64,000 nt of DNA from Vibrio aquaticus (GTDB taxonomy: Bacteria > Pseudomonadota > Gammaproteobacteria > Enterobacterales > Vibrionaceae), in the NCBI RefSeq assembly GCF_003970385.1, contig NZ_RXZH01000001.1, forward strand, positions 935,300 to 999,299, given 5' to 3'. The translations under genes were made by a program, and so were the position numbers. Positions 17,662 through 27,449 of this stretch are shown one piece after another. The notes under the pieces were generated by a model. The model made no database searches. It saw only the letters and a program-made list of their open reading frames with translations, and was not told the DNA's origin. Positions within the stretch are counted from its first letter, which is position 1; every line of letters starts with the position of its first letter.

Positions 17662-18464
17662 TGACGACAGCTTCTATTGATAGAGAATGGCAGCGCTTTA
17701 CCTTCAATGAGCGCATTGCGAGATTCGCAGCTTACCTGTGTTTTGTCTCCGCCATTGTGTGGTCGTGGCAGACAGTAGAGATCATTCCTGAGTTTCTCTA
17801 CGACGCACCAGCGCAGTTTGCGGATATGTTTGGTCGCATGGTACCGCTCGATTACGGCTTCTACCCGACAACTATTCATGATGCGCTGGTTGAAACCTTG
17901 CACATCGCGACGCTAGGTACGTTATTTACTTTGATACTGGCGATTCCACTGGCGCTGCTTAATGCACCAAATATCACCCCAAGTAAAACGCTAAACTGGA
18001 TTGCTCAGTTCTTTTTGGTCTCATCGCGTTCAGTAAACTCACTGGTTTGGGCTTTGCTTTTCATTGCACTGTTTGGCCCTGGTGTGCTGGCGGGCATTAT
18101 GGCGATTGCCATTCGTAGTGTCGGCTTCGTGGGTAAGTTGTTGGCGGAGGCGATTGCCGAAGTGAATATGGGCACGATTGAAGCACTCAAAGCCACGGGA
18201 GCTTCTTGGGCAAGCATCTTGATGAAAGGCTATTGGCCACAAGTGATGCCTGCCTTTTACTCAATTGTACTGTTCCGCTGGGATATCAATGTACGTGAAT
18301 CTGCGGTACTTGGTTTGGTTGGTGCTGGTGGTATCGGTGTGGTTCTAAATGATGCGCAAAACCTATTTGAGTGGCAGAAAGTATCGATGGTACTAGTGAG
18401 CATTTTCGCTGTGGTTGTATTAGCTGAAGCATTAGTCGTACATGTACGTAAGAAGCTAATTTAA
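17661..18464 (+). CDS. phnE: PhnE-type ABC permease, second copy
   Basis: A 267-residue permease with an EAA loop (EALKATGASWASILMKGYWP) and roughly six transmembrane helices. It is paralogous to the preceding permease but clearly diverged. It is the last gene of the operon, followed by a strong terminator. By family it forms the membrane channel with the first PhnE for uptake of phosphonates or related organophosphates delivered by the PhnD-like protein. Confidence 0.87.
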   Translation: MTTASIDREWQRFTFNERIARFAAYLCFVSAIVWSWQTVEIIPEFLYDAPAQFADMFGRMVPLDYGFYPTTIHDALVETLHIATLGTLFTLILAIPLALLNAPNITPSKTLNWIAQFFLVSSRSVNSLVWALLFIALFGPGVLAGIMAIAIRSVGFVGKLLAEAIAEVNMGTIEALKATGASWASILMKGYWPQVMPAFYSIVLFRWDINVRESAVLGLVGAGGIGVVLNDAQNLFEWQKVSMVLVSIFAVVVLAEALVVHVRKKLI

Positions 18465-18490
18465 GCTTGAGCTGTTAACAGTAAACACAA

Positions 18491-18516
18491 AAGGCAGGGG
18501 AGACTCTGCCTTTTTT
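18491..18516 (+). terminator. Rho-independent terminator after phnE2
   Basis: AAGGCAG / CTGCCTT stem, 8-nt loop, six T. It lies before a convergent gene. Confidence 0.88.
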
Positions 18517-18542
18517 AATGATTGCTGAAGGTAGGAGCGGGG

Positions 18543-19328
18543 TTAGTTGAACTCTTTGAGTGCGAGCAACTGCTGGCTAAATTCAGCAAAGCCAAAGCCG
18601 CCTGGCTGACTCATGACAAGGCTCGGTTTGTGGCTCAGTTTGTGCCAATAGTGCTCGATGTTTTTAACGCCGACCGTCATCGGCAGTGTTTCAAACATTT
18701 GTTGATCATTGAGCGAGTCACCGACATAGCAGCACTTCTCTAAAATTTCCTGCTCGCTAAGCCCTTTTCGTTTCAGATAAGCAAACGTACTGTTGCGTTT
18801 AGAATGTTCACCATACCAAGCATTGATATGAATTGAGCTCGCCGTCGCATGGGCGCCTAGCTGGTGGATTTGAGCGACAAGCTGCTCGATTACCCTTGGG
18901 TCAAGCGGTTCTCGGTTCTGACCGATATCGATAGCAACTTCACATAAGCGGTACGCTTGATCGAGAGTGAGGTTTACATCCGGATACTGCGCAAGCAATT
19001 GCTTTATTTGCACTTTGAGTTCGGCTTGTTGGGCTCGCATGGTTTCAAGTGGAACGCTGCTTGCTAAGCTTATTCCTCTGTCGCCTTTTTCTAGGGTGAA
19101 GGCACCGTTTTCTCCCAGCACTGCATCGACTGGCCAAAGCTGGGCGATATGATCACACCAACCGGCACATGCGCCCGTCACCGCGACAACTTTGATTCCT
19201 TGCTGCTTAAGAGCATTGAGAGCAATCAGTGTTTCTGGCGGAAGTTTGCCCTGCCAAGTGAGCGTGTCGTCGACGTCAGTCAGCACCCACTCTATCTGTT
19301 TCCAATCCTTTGAAAGTCCGTGTTCCAT
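18543..19328 (-). CDS. HAD-IIB (Cof-type) sugar-phosphate phosphatase
   Basis: A 261-residue cytoplasmic HAD hydrolase. Motif I is DVDDTLTW (nucleophile Asp, DxDxT), motif II VVAVTGA, a conserved Lys lies in motif III, and motif IV is GDSLND. The cap domain between motifs II and III is of the IIB type, as in mannosyl-3-phosphoglycerate or sugar phosphatases. The substrate is not determinable. The start is the ATG at 19328; a TTG one codon earlier is possible. It is convergent with the phosphorus transporter operon and divergent from gabD. Confidence 0.8.
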   Translation of the reverse strand: MEHGLSKDWKQIEWVLTDVDDTLTWQGKLPPETLIALNALKQQGIKVVAVTGACAGWCDHIAQLWPVDAVLGENGAFTLEKGDRGISLASSVPLETMRAQQAELKVQIKQLLAQYPDVNLTLDQAYRLCEVAIDIGQNREPLDPRVIEQLVAQIHQLGAHATASSIHINAWYGEHSKRNSTFAYLKRKGLSEQEILEKCCYVGDSLNDQQMFETLPMTVGVKNIEHYWHKLSHKPSLVMSQPGGFGFAEFSQQLLALKEFN

Positions 19329-19501
19329 CAATTGTTATCATGTTATTGAATGAAGATTTGAGTCTATCTAAACCCTCGCTGGATTTCAGTGAAGTGAGTA
19401 TGGTTAACACGGTTTATTGACATTAAAAGGCTAGGGTTGATGTGCAGAGTTTTATACTATGTAAAACAGCCAAGTTGCCAGAATCCGGTTAAGGAACCTA
19501 T

Positions 19502-20929
19502 ATGCTAAACATCAACAACCCAAGCTTGCTGTCATTTCTTGTTTCGAGTGAAGACGACGGCATTGCTGTGACGAACCCTGCCATAGGTGAAGTGCTGGGT
19601 TATGTGCCGATACAGACCGAACAGGCTATTGAACAGTGTATTGAGCAAGCGAGTATAGGGCAAAAGCGTTGGGCGGCCATGGCAGCTAAAGAGCGCTCGG
19701 GGCTGTTGAGATGTTGGTTTGAGCTCATCATGGAAAACAAAGAAGACCTCGCTCGCTTAATGACTTTAGAACAAGGCAAGCCATTGGCAGAAGCGCAAGG
19801 AGAGGTGGTGTATGGCGCTAGTTTTGTTGAGTGGTTTGCCGAAGAAGCCAAACGAACCAATGGCGAAACGATTCCTGCGATTGCGGGGAACAAACGCTTG
19901 ATGACCATCAAACAGCCTGTAGGGGTTGCCTGTGCGATTACCCCTTGGAACTTCCCAATTGCGATGATCACTCGAAAAGCGGCTCCGGCATTAGCGGCTG
20001 GTTGTAGTTTTATCGTTAAACCCGCCGAACTAACACCACTTTGTGCTTTTGCTGTAGCGGAACTTGCGTATCAAGCGGGTATTCCTCGTGATGTATTGCA
20101 GGTTGTACTTGGACAAGATGCCCCTACAGTAGGCTCCATTTTTACCTCACACCCACTTATCCGAAAACTCTCTTTCACCGGCTCGACTCAAGTTGGGCGG
20201 ATTCTAATGGAAAAGAGCGCACACGATATTAAGCGAACTTCGATGGAATTAGGCGGTAATGCGCCCTTTATCGTCTTTGATGACGCCAATATTGAAGCGG
20301 CTGTGCAAGGCGCTCTCGCATCAAAGTTCCGTAATGCCGGACAAACGTGTGTTTGTGCAAACCGTTTCTATGTTCACAGCTCGATTTACGATCAGTTTGT
20401 TACCAAGTTTGATGCGGCTGTTCAACAGCTTAACGTTGGTAATGGTCTTGAGGATGGCGTTCAAGTTGGCCCTGTCATCAGCCTGCAAGCGAAACAGAAC
20501 ATCCAAGCTTTGACTGAACGAGCGATTGAGCAAGGCGCAAACCCCGTTTCATCATGGCAGCCGCTTGATGGTCTATTTGTCGCCCCTGTGGTGCTGAAAG
20601 ATGTAACCCACCAAATGGATATCGTCTCACAAGAGATATTTGGCCCAGTTGCGCCTGTGATTGCCTTTGATAGTGATGAAGAGCTGATTGAGATGGCGAA
20701 TGACACTATCTATGGCCTTGCGAGTTATTTCTACAGCCAGAATATACATCGTGTATGGAAGATTGCAGAAGCGCTCGAATACGGCATGGTTGGCATTAAT
20801 GAAGGCATCATTTCTACTGAAGTCGCGCCGTTTGGTGGAGTGAAACAATCAGGCATTGGCCGTGAGGGCGGCAAGCAAGGCATAGACGAATACCTTGATA
20901 TTAAATACCTCTGCTTTGGAGGCAGTTAA
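19502..20929 (+). CDS. gabD: Succinate-semialdehyde dehydrogenase-type aldehyde dehydrogenase
   Basis: A 475-residue aldehyde dehydrogenase superfamily enzyme. The cofactor-binding segment ITPWNFPIAM, catalytic Glu in SMELGGNAPF and catalytic Cys in NAGQTCVCANR are present, and the C-terminal GGVKQSGIGREGG is typical of the GabD/SSADH group. The reaction is NAD(P)-dependent oxidation of succinate semialdehyde to succinate in GABA/putrescine degradation. Its placement beside speA-speB, which make putrescine, is suggestive, but the genes are convergent, not in one operon. Glutarate semialdehyde dehydrogenase is an alternative. A Shine-Dalgarno (AAGGAA) precedes the ATG. Confidence 0.75.
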   Translation: MLNINNPSLLSFLVSSEDDGIAVTNPAIGEVLGYVPIQTEQAIEQCIEQASIGQKRWAAMAAKERSGLLRCWFELIMENKEDLARLMTLEQGKPLAEAQGEVVYGASFVEWFAEEAKRTNGETIPAIAGNKRLMTIKQPVGVACAITPWNFPIAMITRKAAPALAAGCSFIVKPAELTPLCAFAVAELAYQAGIPRDVLQVVLGQDAPTVGSIFTSHPLIRKLSFTGSTQVGRILMEKSAHDIKRTSMELGGNAPFIVFDDANIEAAVQGALASKFRNAGQTCVCANRFYVHSSIYDQFVTKFDAAVQQLNVGNGLEDGVQVGPVISLQAKQNIQALTERAIEQGANPVSSWQPLDGLFVAPVVLKDVTHQMDIVSQEIFGPVAPVIAFDSDEELIEMANDTIYGLASYFYSQNIHRVWKIAEALEYGMVGINEGIISTEVAPFGGVKQSGIGREGGKQGIDEYLDIKYLCFGGS

Positions 20930-20933
20930 CGGA

Positions 20934-20963
20934 TAAAAAAAGCTGACCATGTAAGGTCAGCTT
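20934..20963 (-). terminator. Rho-independent terminator of speAB
   Basis: AAGCTGACC / GGTCAGCTT stem with a 6-nt loop. The T run is on the minus-strand side, and it may also stop gabD transcripts. Confidence 0.85.
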
Positions 20964-20996
20964 GTATTAGGGGCGCTATTGTTAATTCGGTTTGGC

Positions 20997-21923
20997 TTAC
21001 TCGTTGTTGCGACTTGATGCCCATGCGTACATAAGCTCAAGTGCAACGGTTGCCCCTGCTAATGCGGTAAGGTCGCTGTGGTCGTATGGGGGTGATACTT
21101 CCACAACGTCCATACCAACAATATTGACGCCAGCCAAGCCACGAAGGATCTTCAGAACCTTATCTGAGTTCAAACCACCACAAACGGGTGTACCTGTACC
21201 CGGAGCAAAAGCTGGATCTAAGCAGTCGATGTCAAACGTTACGTACACAGGCTTATCGCCAATGATATTACGCACACGAGCGACAATATCTTCAGCACTT
21301 AAGTCGTTCGCTTCCATAGCATTAATGACGTTAAAGCCATGGCCCTCTTGTGCATACTCAGTACGAATACCAATCTGCACAGAATGTTTTGGTGAAATCA
21401 GACCTTCGTTTGGCGCATGGTAGAACATGGTGCCATGGTCGTAGCTGCTGCCGTTATCGTATGTATCGGTATGCGCGTCAAAATGAATCAACGCCATTTC
21501 ACCATGGTGTTTCGCATACGCACGTAAGATTGGCAGAGTGATGAAATGGTCACCGCCCAGCGCCAGCATGGTCTTACCGTTTTTCAGGATTTCACTGGTT
21601 GCGGCTTCTAGGCGGTAGGTAAAGTCTTCCGCATCACCACAATCAAACACCAAATCACCAGCATCAATCACTTTCGCGCGGTCAAATACATTAAAATCCC
21701 AAGGGAACTTATTGCCTTCCCACGCGAGGTTGACTGAGGCACGACGGATGGCATCAGGCCCCATACGAGCGCCAGGTCTGCCTGAGGTCGCCATATCCAG
21801 TGGCACACCTAGTACCACAAGATCGGCGTCTGACGACACTGGGTTGCGTAGGTAAGGTCTACGCATAAAACTCATTGAGTTCGAGTAAAGCGAATAATCA
21901 GTTTTAGTAAACAAATCATTCAT
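20997..21923 (-). CDS. speB: Agmatinase
   Basis: A 308-residue ureohydrolase with all binuclear manganese ligand motifs: [20 protein letters not shown] and [16 protein letters not shown]. It converts agmatine to putrescine and urea. Its ATG directly follows the speA stop codon, so the two are co-transcribed and give a complete arginine-to-putrescine route. An N-terminal segment ([20 protein letters not shown]) is normal for the family. A terminator follows. Confidence 0.93.
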   Translation of the reverse strand: MNDLFTKTDYSLYSNSMSFMRRPYLRNPVSSDADLVVLGVPLDMATSGRPGARMGPDAIRRASVNLAWEGNKFPWDFNVFDRAKVIDAGDLVFDCGDAEDFTYRLEAATSEILKNGKTMLALGGDHFITLPILRAYAKHHGEMALIHFDAHTDTYDNGSSYDHGTMFYHAPNEGLISPKHSVQIGIRTEYAQEGHGFNVINAMEANDLSAEDIVARVRNIIGDKPVYVTFDIDCLDPAFAPGTGTPVCGGLNSDKVLKILRGLAGVNIVGMDVVEVSPPYDHSDLTALAGATVALELMYAWASSRNNE

Positions 21924-23846
21924 TTAGAAATCCTCTAAATAGGTGTATCCCGCAAGACCACCTTCTAATTCTGCTAGCACCGTTTGCTGCTCGCTTGCGT
22001 TTACGCGTTCAGCGACGAGCTCTCGGTAGTTTTGGCGAATCTTATCAACATCAATGTGCACGTAACGCATCATGTCTTCCACAGTGTCGCCTTCGTCCAC
22101 ACGTTCGATAATCGCTTCGCCATTGTCATCAACGTTTACGACTGCACTGTGTGTGTCACCAAATAGGTTGTGCATGTCGCCAAGAATTTCTTGGTACGCA
22201 CCCACTAGGAAAAAGCCCATTAGGTACGGTTTGTCTTTGTTCCAAGCAGGGACTGGCAGTGTGGTTTCAATACCTTGACCTTCAACATATTGCTCAATCG
22301 CACCATCTGAGTCACAAGTGATGTCGAGCATCACCGCACGGCGCTCTTCGACTTCTTCCAAACCAGAAAGTGGTAGGACAGGGAATACCTGATCGATACC
22401 CCACGCATCTGGTAAAGATTGGAACAACGAGAAGTTCACAAAGAACTTGTCCGCTAATCGTTCATTTAACTCATCCAAAATTGGACGATGGTAGCGGTTT
22501 TTGTTGCTCATCTGGCGGCTTAGCTCGAAATAGATTCGTAGTGAAAGCTGTTCTGCCCAAGCACGCTGTTGGAGGTTTAGCACCCCAGTCGCAAACTGTG
22601 AGTGGACTTCGGCCAAATCACTTTGCGTATCGTTGTAAATTTCGATCAATGCACGAGCATCGCTGCCGTTCTGCACGTTTTCCCAGCTGCGCCACATGTT
22701 TTGCAGCAGAGTTGGGTCTTCACCGCTTGGCTCTACCACTTGTTCAGGGTGGTACGCTTCAGTACCGATCACATTGGTGATCAGAACAGCGTGGTGCGCC
22801 GTTAAAGAACGACCAGACTCAGAGATTATCACCGGTACTGGTTGTTCGTATTGCTGACACACATCGCCGACAGTGCTGACGATGTTACGAGCGTACTCAA
22901 TCAAGCCATAGTTCATTGAACTCGAAGATTGGCTGCGCGTGCCATCGTAATCCACCGCTAGGCCACCACCGATATCAAAGTACTTGATATCCGCACCCAT
23001 ACCGCGCAGTTCGCAGTAAAAGCGAGCTGATTCGTTCACACCGTTGCGAATGTCGCGAATGTTGGCCATTTGCGAACCAAGGTGGAAGTGAACAAGTTGC
23101 ATCGCATCCAGTTGGTCTTCTTGCTTTAGGCGCTCAATTACCGTTAATACTTGAGATGCTGCTAAACCAAACTTCGATTTCTCACCACCGCTTGATTGCC
23201 ATTTTCCAGCACCCTGAGACGCAAGACGAATACGAATACCTAAGCGAGGTTTTACTCCTAAGCTTTTTGCTTCTTTTAGTACCAGATCCAGCTCAGAAAG
23301 CTTCTCTAATACGATAAATACTTTGTGGCCAAGCTTTTCACCAATCAGAGCTAGGCGAATATATTCACGGTCTTTGTAGCCGTTACAGACGATCACAGAG
23401 CTCGCTTTTTGCGCTAATGCCAATACCGCGAGTAGTTCTGGTTTGCTGCCTGCTTCAAGGCCGAGCTGTTTGGTTTCAAGTTGAGCTTGGCTTTCTAGAA
23501 TTTCATCAACCACTTCTTTTTGTTGGTTCACTTTGATTGGGTAAACCAGTAGGTAGTTGTTGTCGTATTGGTTTTCTTCAATCGCTTGGTTGAACGCTTG
23601 GCAGATACCATGCACTCGTTGATGCAGGATCTGAGGAAAGCGAACCAATACAGGTAAATTCAGTTGCTTTTGTTCTAGCTTAGAGACGATATTGCTCAAC
23701 GGAACCTGATGCGCGTTATCGCTACGAGGTGATACATACACTTCACCTTGGTTATCGATACCGTAGAAGCCTTGGCTCCAGTAATGAACATTGTAATCAG
23801 CACGAACACGATCAAGTTTAGAATTGTTTTCCACTTCAAATCTCAC
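21924..23846 (-). CDS. speA: Biosynthetic arginine decarboxylase
   Basis: A 640-residue PLP enzyme of the SpeA (fold III) family. The PLP lysine is in VYPIKVNQQ, the phosphate-binding segment includes [13 protein letters not shown], and the C-terminal catalytic Cys region is [10 protein letters not shown]. It decarboxylates arginine to agmatine, feeding the adjacent speB. The start is a GTG with no obvious Shine-Dalgarno. A short upstream frame of 17 codons overlaps it, which may mean coupling or leader control. A second possible start, GTG 12 nt later, would remove four residues. Confidence 0.92.
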   Translation of the reverse strand: MRFEVENNSKLDRVRADYNVHYWSQGFYGIDNQGEVYVSPRSDNAHQVPLSNIVSKLEQKQLNLPVLVRFPQILHQRVHGICQAFNQAIEENQYDNNYLLVYPIKVNQQKEVVDEILESQAQLETKQLGLEAGSKPELLAVLALAQKASSVIVCNGYKDREYIRLALIGEKLGHKVFIVLEKLSELDLVLKEAKSLGVKPRLGIRIRLASQGAGKWQSSGGEKSKFGLAASQVLTVIERLKQEDQLDAMQLVHFHLGSQMANIRDIRNGVNESARFYCELRGMGADIKYFDIGGGLAVDYDGTRSQSSSSMNYGLIEYARNIVSTVGDVCQQYEQPVPVIISESGRSLTAHHAVLITNVIGTEAYHPEQVVEPSGEDPTLLQNMWRSWENVQNGSDARALIEIYNDTQSDLAEVHSQFATGVLNLQQRAWAEQLSLRIYFELSRQMSNKNRYHRPILDELNERLADKFFVNFSLFQSLPDAWGIDQVFPVLPLSGLEEVEERRAVMLDITCDSDGAIEQYVEGQGIETTLPVPAWNKDKPYLMGFFLVGAYQEILGDMHNLFGDTHSAVVNVDDNGEAIIERVDEGDTVEDMMRYVHIDVDKIRQNYRELVAERVNASEQQTVLAELEGGLAGYTYLEDF

Positions 23847-23889
23847 AAAGATAGGGAGAGAAATACATGACCCAGTGGAGCTGAGTCAT
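23836..23889 (-). other. Possible upstream leader ORF overlapping the speA start
   Basis: ATG at 23889 opens 17 codons ([17 protein letters not shown]) and ends at a TGA that lies 8 nt inside speA, in a different frame. The ribosome binding site is poor. It could be coincidence. Confidence 0.25.
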
Positions 23890-24120
23890 ACCTGACACGG
23901 GTCTGAATTGAGCTCTCTAAGCTTCCGCGTCGAGCGCATTAACGGATAAAAAGGCAGCAGAGTCTAACAAAATAGATTTATCGTCACGATAGGCTTTTAA
24001 TGACTTCGTTTAGGATGATTTTCTATGCAGTTTCTCTGACGATTTTATCTTGTTTGTAGCCTTTATTTGCTTGGTTTGAACCGTTAAAATGAATGCAAAT
24101 TGATTACCTTTGGAACTACG

Positions 24121-24642
24121 ATGGCAAAACTGACACTTCAAGAGCAAATGCTGAAAGCGGGCTTGGTAAACGAGAAAAAATTAAAGAAAGCCAAGAAGGG
24201 CTCGAAGAAATCTCGTGTGCAAGCACGTGAAGTAAAAGCGGCGGTTGAAGAGAATAAACGCCAGCAGCAAGAACGTGATAAAGCGTTAAGCGATGAGCAA
24301 AAAGAGCAGCGTCTTTCAAAAGAGATCAAAGCGCAAATCAAACAGTTGATTGAGATGAACAAAATCGACCAGAAAGATGGCGATATTAAATACAACTTCA
24401 CCGACGGGACGCTTGTTAAATCACTGTATGTTGAACAGCTGATTCGTGATCAACTCGCAAAAGGTCTTCTTTCTATTGCGCGTACTGATGACACCTACGT
24501 GGTGATCCCGAGCAGTGTGGCGAAGAAAATCGCGATGCGTGATGAAAGCGCTATCATTGAACAAAATGCGCCAGCGGAAGACATTTCAGCAGAAGATGAC
24601 CCGTACGCAGATTTCGTCGTACCCGATGATCTGATGTGGTAA
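24121..24642 (+). CDS. DUF2058 (YaiL-like) protein
   Basis: A 173-residue, strongly charged cytoplasmic protein. The N-terminal ~75 residues are Lys/Arg/Glu-rich and helical (AREVKAAVEENKRQQQERDK); the C-terminal part carries the DUF2058 signature (YNFTDGTLVKSLYV). The family is often labelled nucleoprotein/polynucleotide-associated, but its function is not established. The ATG is preferred over an upstream TTG because the family begins MAKLTLQEQML. It is followed by a short terminator. Confidence 0.8.
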   Translation: MAKLTLQEQMLKAGLVNEKKLKKAKKGSKKSRVQAREVKAAVEENKRQQQERDKALSDEQKEQRLSKEIKAQIKQLIEMNKIDQKDGDIKYNFTDGTLVKSLYVEQLIRDQLAKGLLSIARTDDTYVVIPSSVAKKIAMRDESAIIEQNAPAEDISAEDDPYADFVVPDDLMW

Positions 24643-24669
24643 ATAGCCATTTAGGTTACTGAGAAAATG

Positions 24670-24695
24670 AGCTCTACTTAGGTAGGGCTTTTTTT
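24670..24695 (+). terminator. Terminator after the DUF2058 gene
   Basis: AGCTCTAC / GTAGGGCT stem including one G-U pair, 4-nt loop and a T run. Confidence 0.75.
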
Positions 24696-24733
24696 ATGGC
24701 AGGAAAATAGGGTGTTGCGACAAACTATAGACA

Positions 24734-24760
24734 TAAAAAAACCAGCCACTAGGGCTGGTT
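24734..24760 (-). terminator. Terminator of the cold-shock gene
   Basis: Minus-strand stem AACCAGCC / GGCTGGTT followed by seven T. Confidence 0.88.
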
Positions 24761-24799
24761 CTTCAAATCTTAGTAATTGACGCTTAGGTCAATCTAAAA

Positions 24800-25012
24800 T
24801 TAAGCTGGTACTACGTTAGCAGCTTGTGGGCCTTTTTGACCTTGTTCAACTTCGAAAGAAACCTGTTGGCCTTCTTTCAGAGTTTTGAAACCTTCTGAAG
24901 CGATAGCACGGAAGTGAACGAATACGTCAGCACCGCCGTTTTCTGGAGTGATGAAACCGAAGCCTTTCTCTTCGTTAAACCATTTTACGATACCAGTAGT
25001 TTTGTTAGACAT
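24800..25012 (-). CDS. CspA-family cold-shock protein
   Basis: A 70-residue single cold-shock domain with both RNA-binding motifs: RNP1 KGFGFI and RNP2 DVFVHF. It binds single-stranded RNA/DNA and acts as an RNA chaperone in the cytoplasm. An AAGGGACA element precedes the ATG. About 270 bp of gene-free sequence lies upstream, long enough for a structured 5' leader of the kind known for cspA, although no cold box was identified. Which paralogue (CspA, C, E or D) cannot be told from sequence alone. Confidence 0.93.
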   Translation of the reverse strand: MSNKTTGIVKWFNEEKGFGFITPENGGADVFVHFRAIASEGFKTLKEGQQVSFEVEQGQKGPQAANVVPA

Positions 25013-25285
25013 GATGTGTCCCTTATATATAAAAATTAAATTGTAGTGCGCTGTAAAATCGAACTATTTATTGTAAACAATGAAGCTAAGGGAAACACTG
25101 GGATAACAACGGTAACGCAGAATCTAAGGCTTTACTTTTACTTGCAGTTTCACAAATAACCCTGTCTTGCAGAGCGACCTAAATACTACCTGATTACCGG
25201 CTGATGTAAAGACATATTTTGTATTTCCGTTAGGCTTATTTACAAGGGAAGACCTAACTTCCCTTATTTCTTACTAATTTGGGCT

Positions 25286-27142
25286 CTAAGCGCTCTGTTT
25301 TTGTTCGCTTTGGTCTTCCCCAATAAAACCACCCGTCTGATGCGCCCAAAGCTGAGCGTATATGCCACCGCTTTGAACTAGCTCTTGGTGAGTGCCTTGT
25401 TCAACGACTTCGCCTTTGTCGAGAACGATCAAGCGATCCATCGCGGCGATGGTTGATAGGCGGTGGGCAATCGCAATAACGGTTTTGCCTTGCATCAGCT
25501 CGTTTAAGCTTTCTTGAATCGCCGCTTCTACTTCTGAATCAAGAGCAGATGTTGCTTCATCCAAGATAAGCAGCGGTGCATCTTTGAGCAGGACGCGAGA
25601 AATCGCAATACGTTGACGTTGACCTCCAGAGAGCTTGACGCCACGTTCACCAACCTGAGCATCGTAGCCTGTATTACCAAATGGGTCAGACAGTGACTCG
25701 ATAAACTCGTGAGCATGAGCTTGTTGAGTGGCTTTTAGCAATTCTTGTTCTGAGGCATCAGGATTGCCGTATAAGATGTTATCGCGAATAGAGCGGTGCA
25801 ATAGAGAGGTATCTTGAGTCACCATGCCGATCATCGCGCGCAAGGAATCTTGAGTGACATCTGAGATGACCTGACCATCAATCTTAATCTTGCCACTTTC
25901 AACATCATGGAAACGAAGCAATAGATTGACCAAGGTTGATTTACCCGCGCCTGAACGTCCGACTAATCCGACTTTTTCGCCTGGCTTAATATTGAGGTTT
26001 AGGTTACTGATCACGCCTTTATTTTTTTCACCGTAATGGAAGCTGACGTTATCAAACTCAATGCCACCTTGCTCAACCATAAGTGGCTTCGCGTTTGGCT
26101 TGTCTTGGATATCAATCGGCTTCGATAGTGTCTTCATGCCATCAACAACAGTACCCATGTTTTCAAACAGCGCACCGACTTCCCACATTATCCACATCGA
26201 CATACCGTTGATACGCAAGGCAAGTGCAATGGCAATGGCGATGGCACCTATACTGATGGATCCATCCATCCATAAGACAATAGAAAGCGCACTGATCGCG
26301 AAGACAAGTAAGTAGTTGGTGATTTCAACGGCCACATCGAAGCCGGTGACTAAACGCATCTGGCGGTGAACGGTATCTAAGAAACCGTTCATGCCTTCCT
26401 CTGCGTATTCGGTTTCTCGCTTGCTGTGAGAAAACAGCTTAACCGTCGCAATATTGGTGTAGCTATCCACTATTCGGCCCGTCATGGTAGAACGCGCATC
26501 CGCTTGCTCTGAGGCCACACTTTTCAGTTTCGGTACAAAATAGATTTGAATCGCGATGTAGCAGCAGAGCCAAATCACCATCGGGATCATTAAGCGCCAG
26601 TCAGCTTGTGCAAGTAAGACAACGATAGAAGTAAAGTAAACCGAAACATAAACGAAGACGTCCATTGATTTCATCACAGTCTCACGGACCGCGAGTGACG
26701 TTTGCATCACTTTGGTTGCTACTCGGCCAGCAAAATCATCTTGATAGAAGTTGAGGCTTTGCTTGAGCAGATAGCGGTGCGCTAACCAACGGATTGACAT
26801 CGGGTAGTTACCCAACAGTGTCTGGTGAATCAATAAAGAGTAAACAACAACTAAGACGGGCATGACTACGAGTAGAAGGCCGCCGTAAAACATGAGATCG
26901 GTTTGATTCTCTTGCCAGAATGTTTCTGGGTTACTGGTGGACAGCCAATCAACAAGGTTGCCCATCGCGCCAAAGAGAGAAACTTCTACGATGGCTACAA
27001 TCGTAGACATGATAGACATGATGATCAGAGGTACTTCAAACCCTTTTGTATAGTGCCGACAAAAAGCAAAGATACTGGAAGGGGGTTGATCGGGGTCGCG
27101 ATCAGGAAAAGGCTGAGTAAAGCCTTCGAATTTTTTAAACAT
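25286..27142 (-). CDS. ABC exporter, fused permease and ATPase (MsbA-like)
   Basis: A 618-residue half-transporter. The N-terminal ~340 residues form a six-helix exporter domain. The C-terminal ATPase has Walker A GRSGAGKST, signature [12 protein letters not shown], Walker B LLILDEATSALD and the switch His (AHRLSTI). It would act as a homodimer exporting lipids, drugs or peptides; the substrate is unknown. It is monocistronic and divergent from the ctlX-type gene. Confidence 0.85.
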   Translation of the reverse strand: MFKKFEGFTQPFPDRDPDQPPSSIFAFCRHYTKGFEVPLIIMSIMSTIVAIVEVSLFGAMGNLVDWLSTSNPETFWQENQTDLMFYGGLLLVVMPVLVVVYSLLIHQTLLGNYPMSIRWLAHRYLLKQSLNFYQDDFAGRVATKVMQTSLAVRETVMKSMDVFVYVSVYFTSIVVLLAQADWRLMIPMVIWLCCYIAIQIYFVPKLKSVASEQADARSTMTGRIVDSYTNIATVKLFSHSKRETEYAEEGMNGFLDTVHRQMRLVTGFDVAVEITNYLLVFAISALSIVLWMDGSISIGAIAIAIALALRINGMSMWIMWEVGALFENMGTVVDGMKTLSKPIDIQDKPNAKPLMVEQGGIEFDNVSFHYGEKNKGVISNLNLNIKPGEKVGLVGRSGAGKSTLVNLLLRFHDVESGKIKIDGQVISDVTQDSLRAMIGMVTQDTSLLHRSIRDNILYGNPDASEQELLKATQQAHAHEFIESLSDPFGNTGYDAQVGERGVKLSGGQRQRIAISRVLLKDAPLLILDEATSALDSEVEAAIQESLNELMQGKTVIAIAHRLSTIAAMDRLIVLDKGEVVEQGTHQELVQSGGIYAQLWAHQTGGFIGEDQSEQKQSA

Positions 27143-27449
27143 AGTTGTTTCCTAAACACAAAAGACAGGTGGAGCGCCGCTTGGCAAAGTGTTCGTCCAA
27201 AATAGGAAGGAAAAGCTATGGTATAACGTTAATGTGTGAAATGTAATCAGTTTATTACTCCCTGTGATGCATAATATGCAGTGGGATTTACCAATAGGTA
27301 TCAATGACAATAAATCTTTCTGGTTATTTGATTCATTGCAGTAAATTTAACTGATTTAGTGGTGTTGATGGAGTTAATTACAGTAAAAATTGTTTTAACA
27401 TTATGTCTACAATTGGCGTTAGTGAATGAGTTAAATTGAGTTTGTCCTA
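27143..27449. other. Divergent promoter region, no gene
   Basis: A 307-bp AT-rich gap between the ABC exporter and ctlX genes. It contains a 13-bp perfect palindrome, TGCATAATATGCA, at 27268-27280, which may be an operator. Nothing else convincing was seen. Confidence 0.4.
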
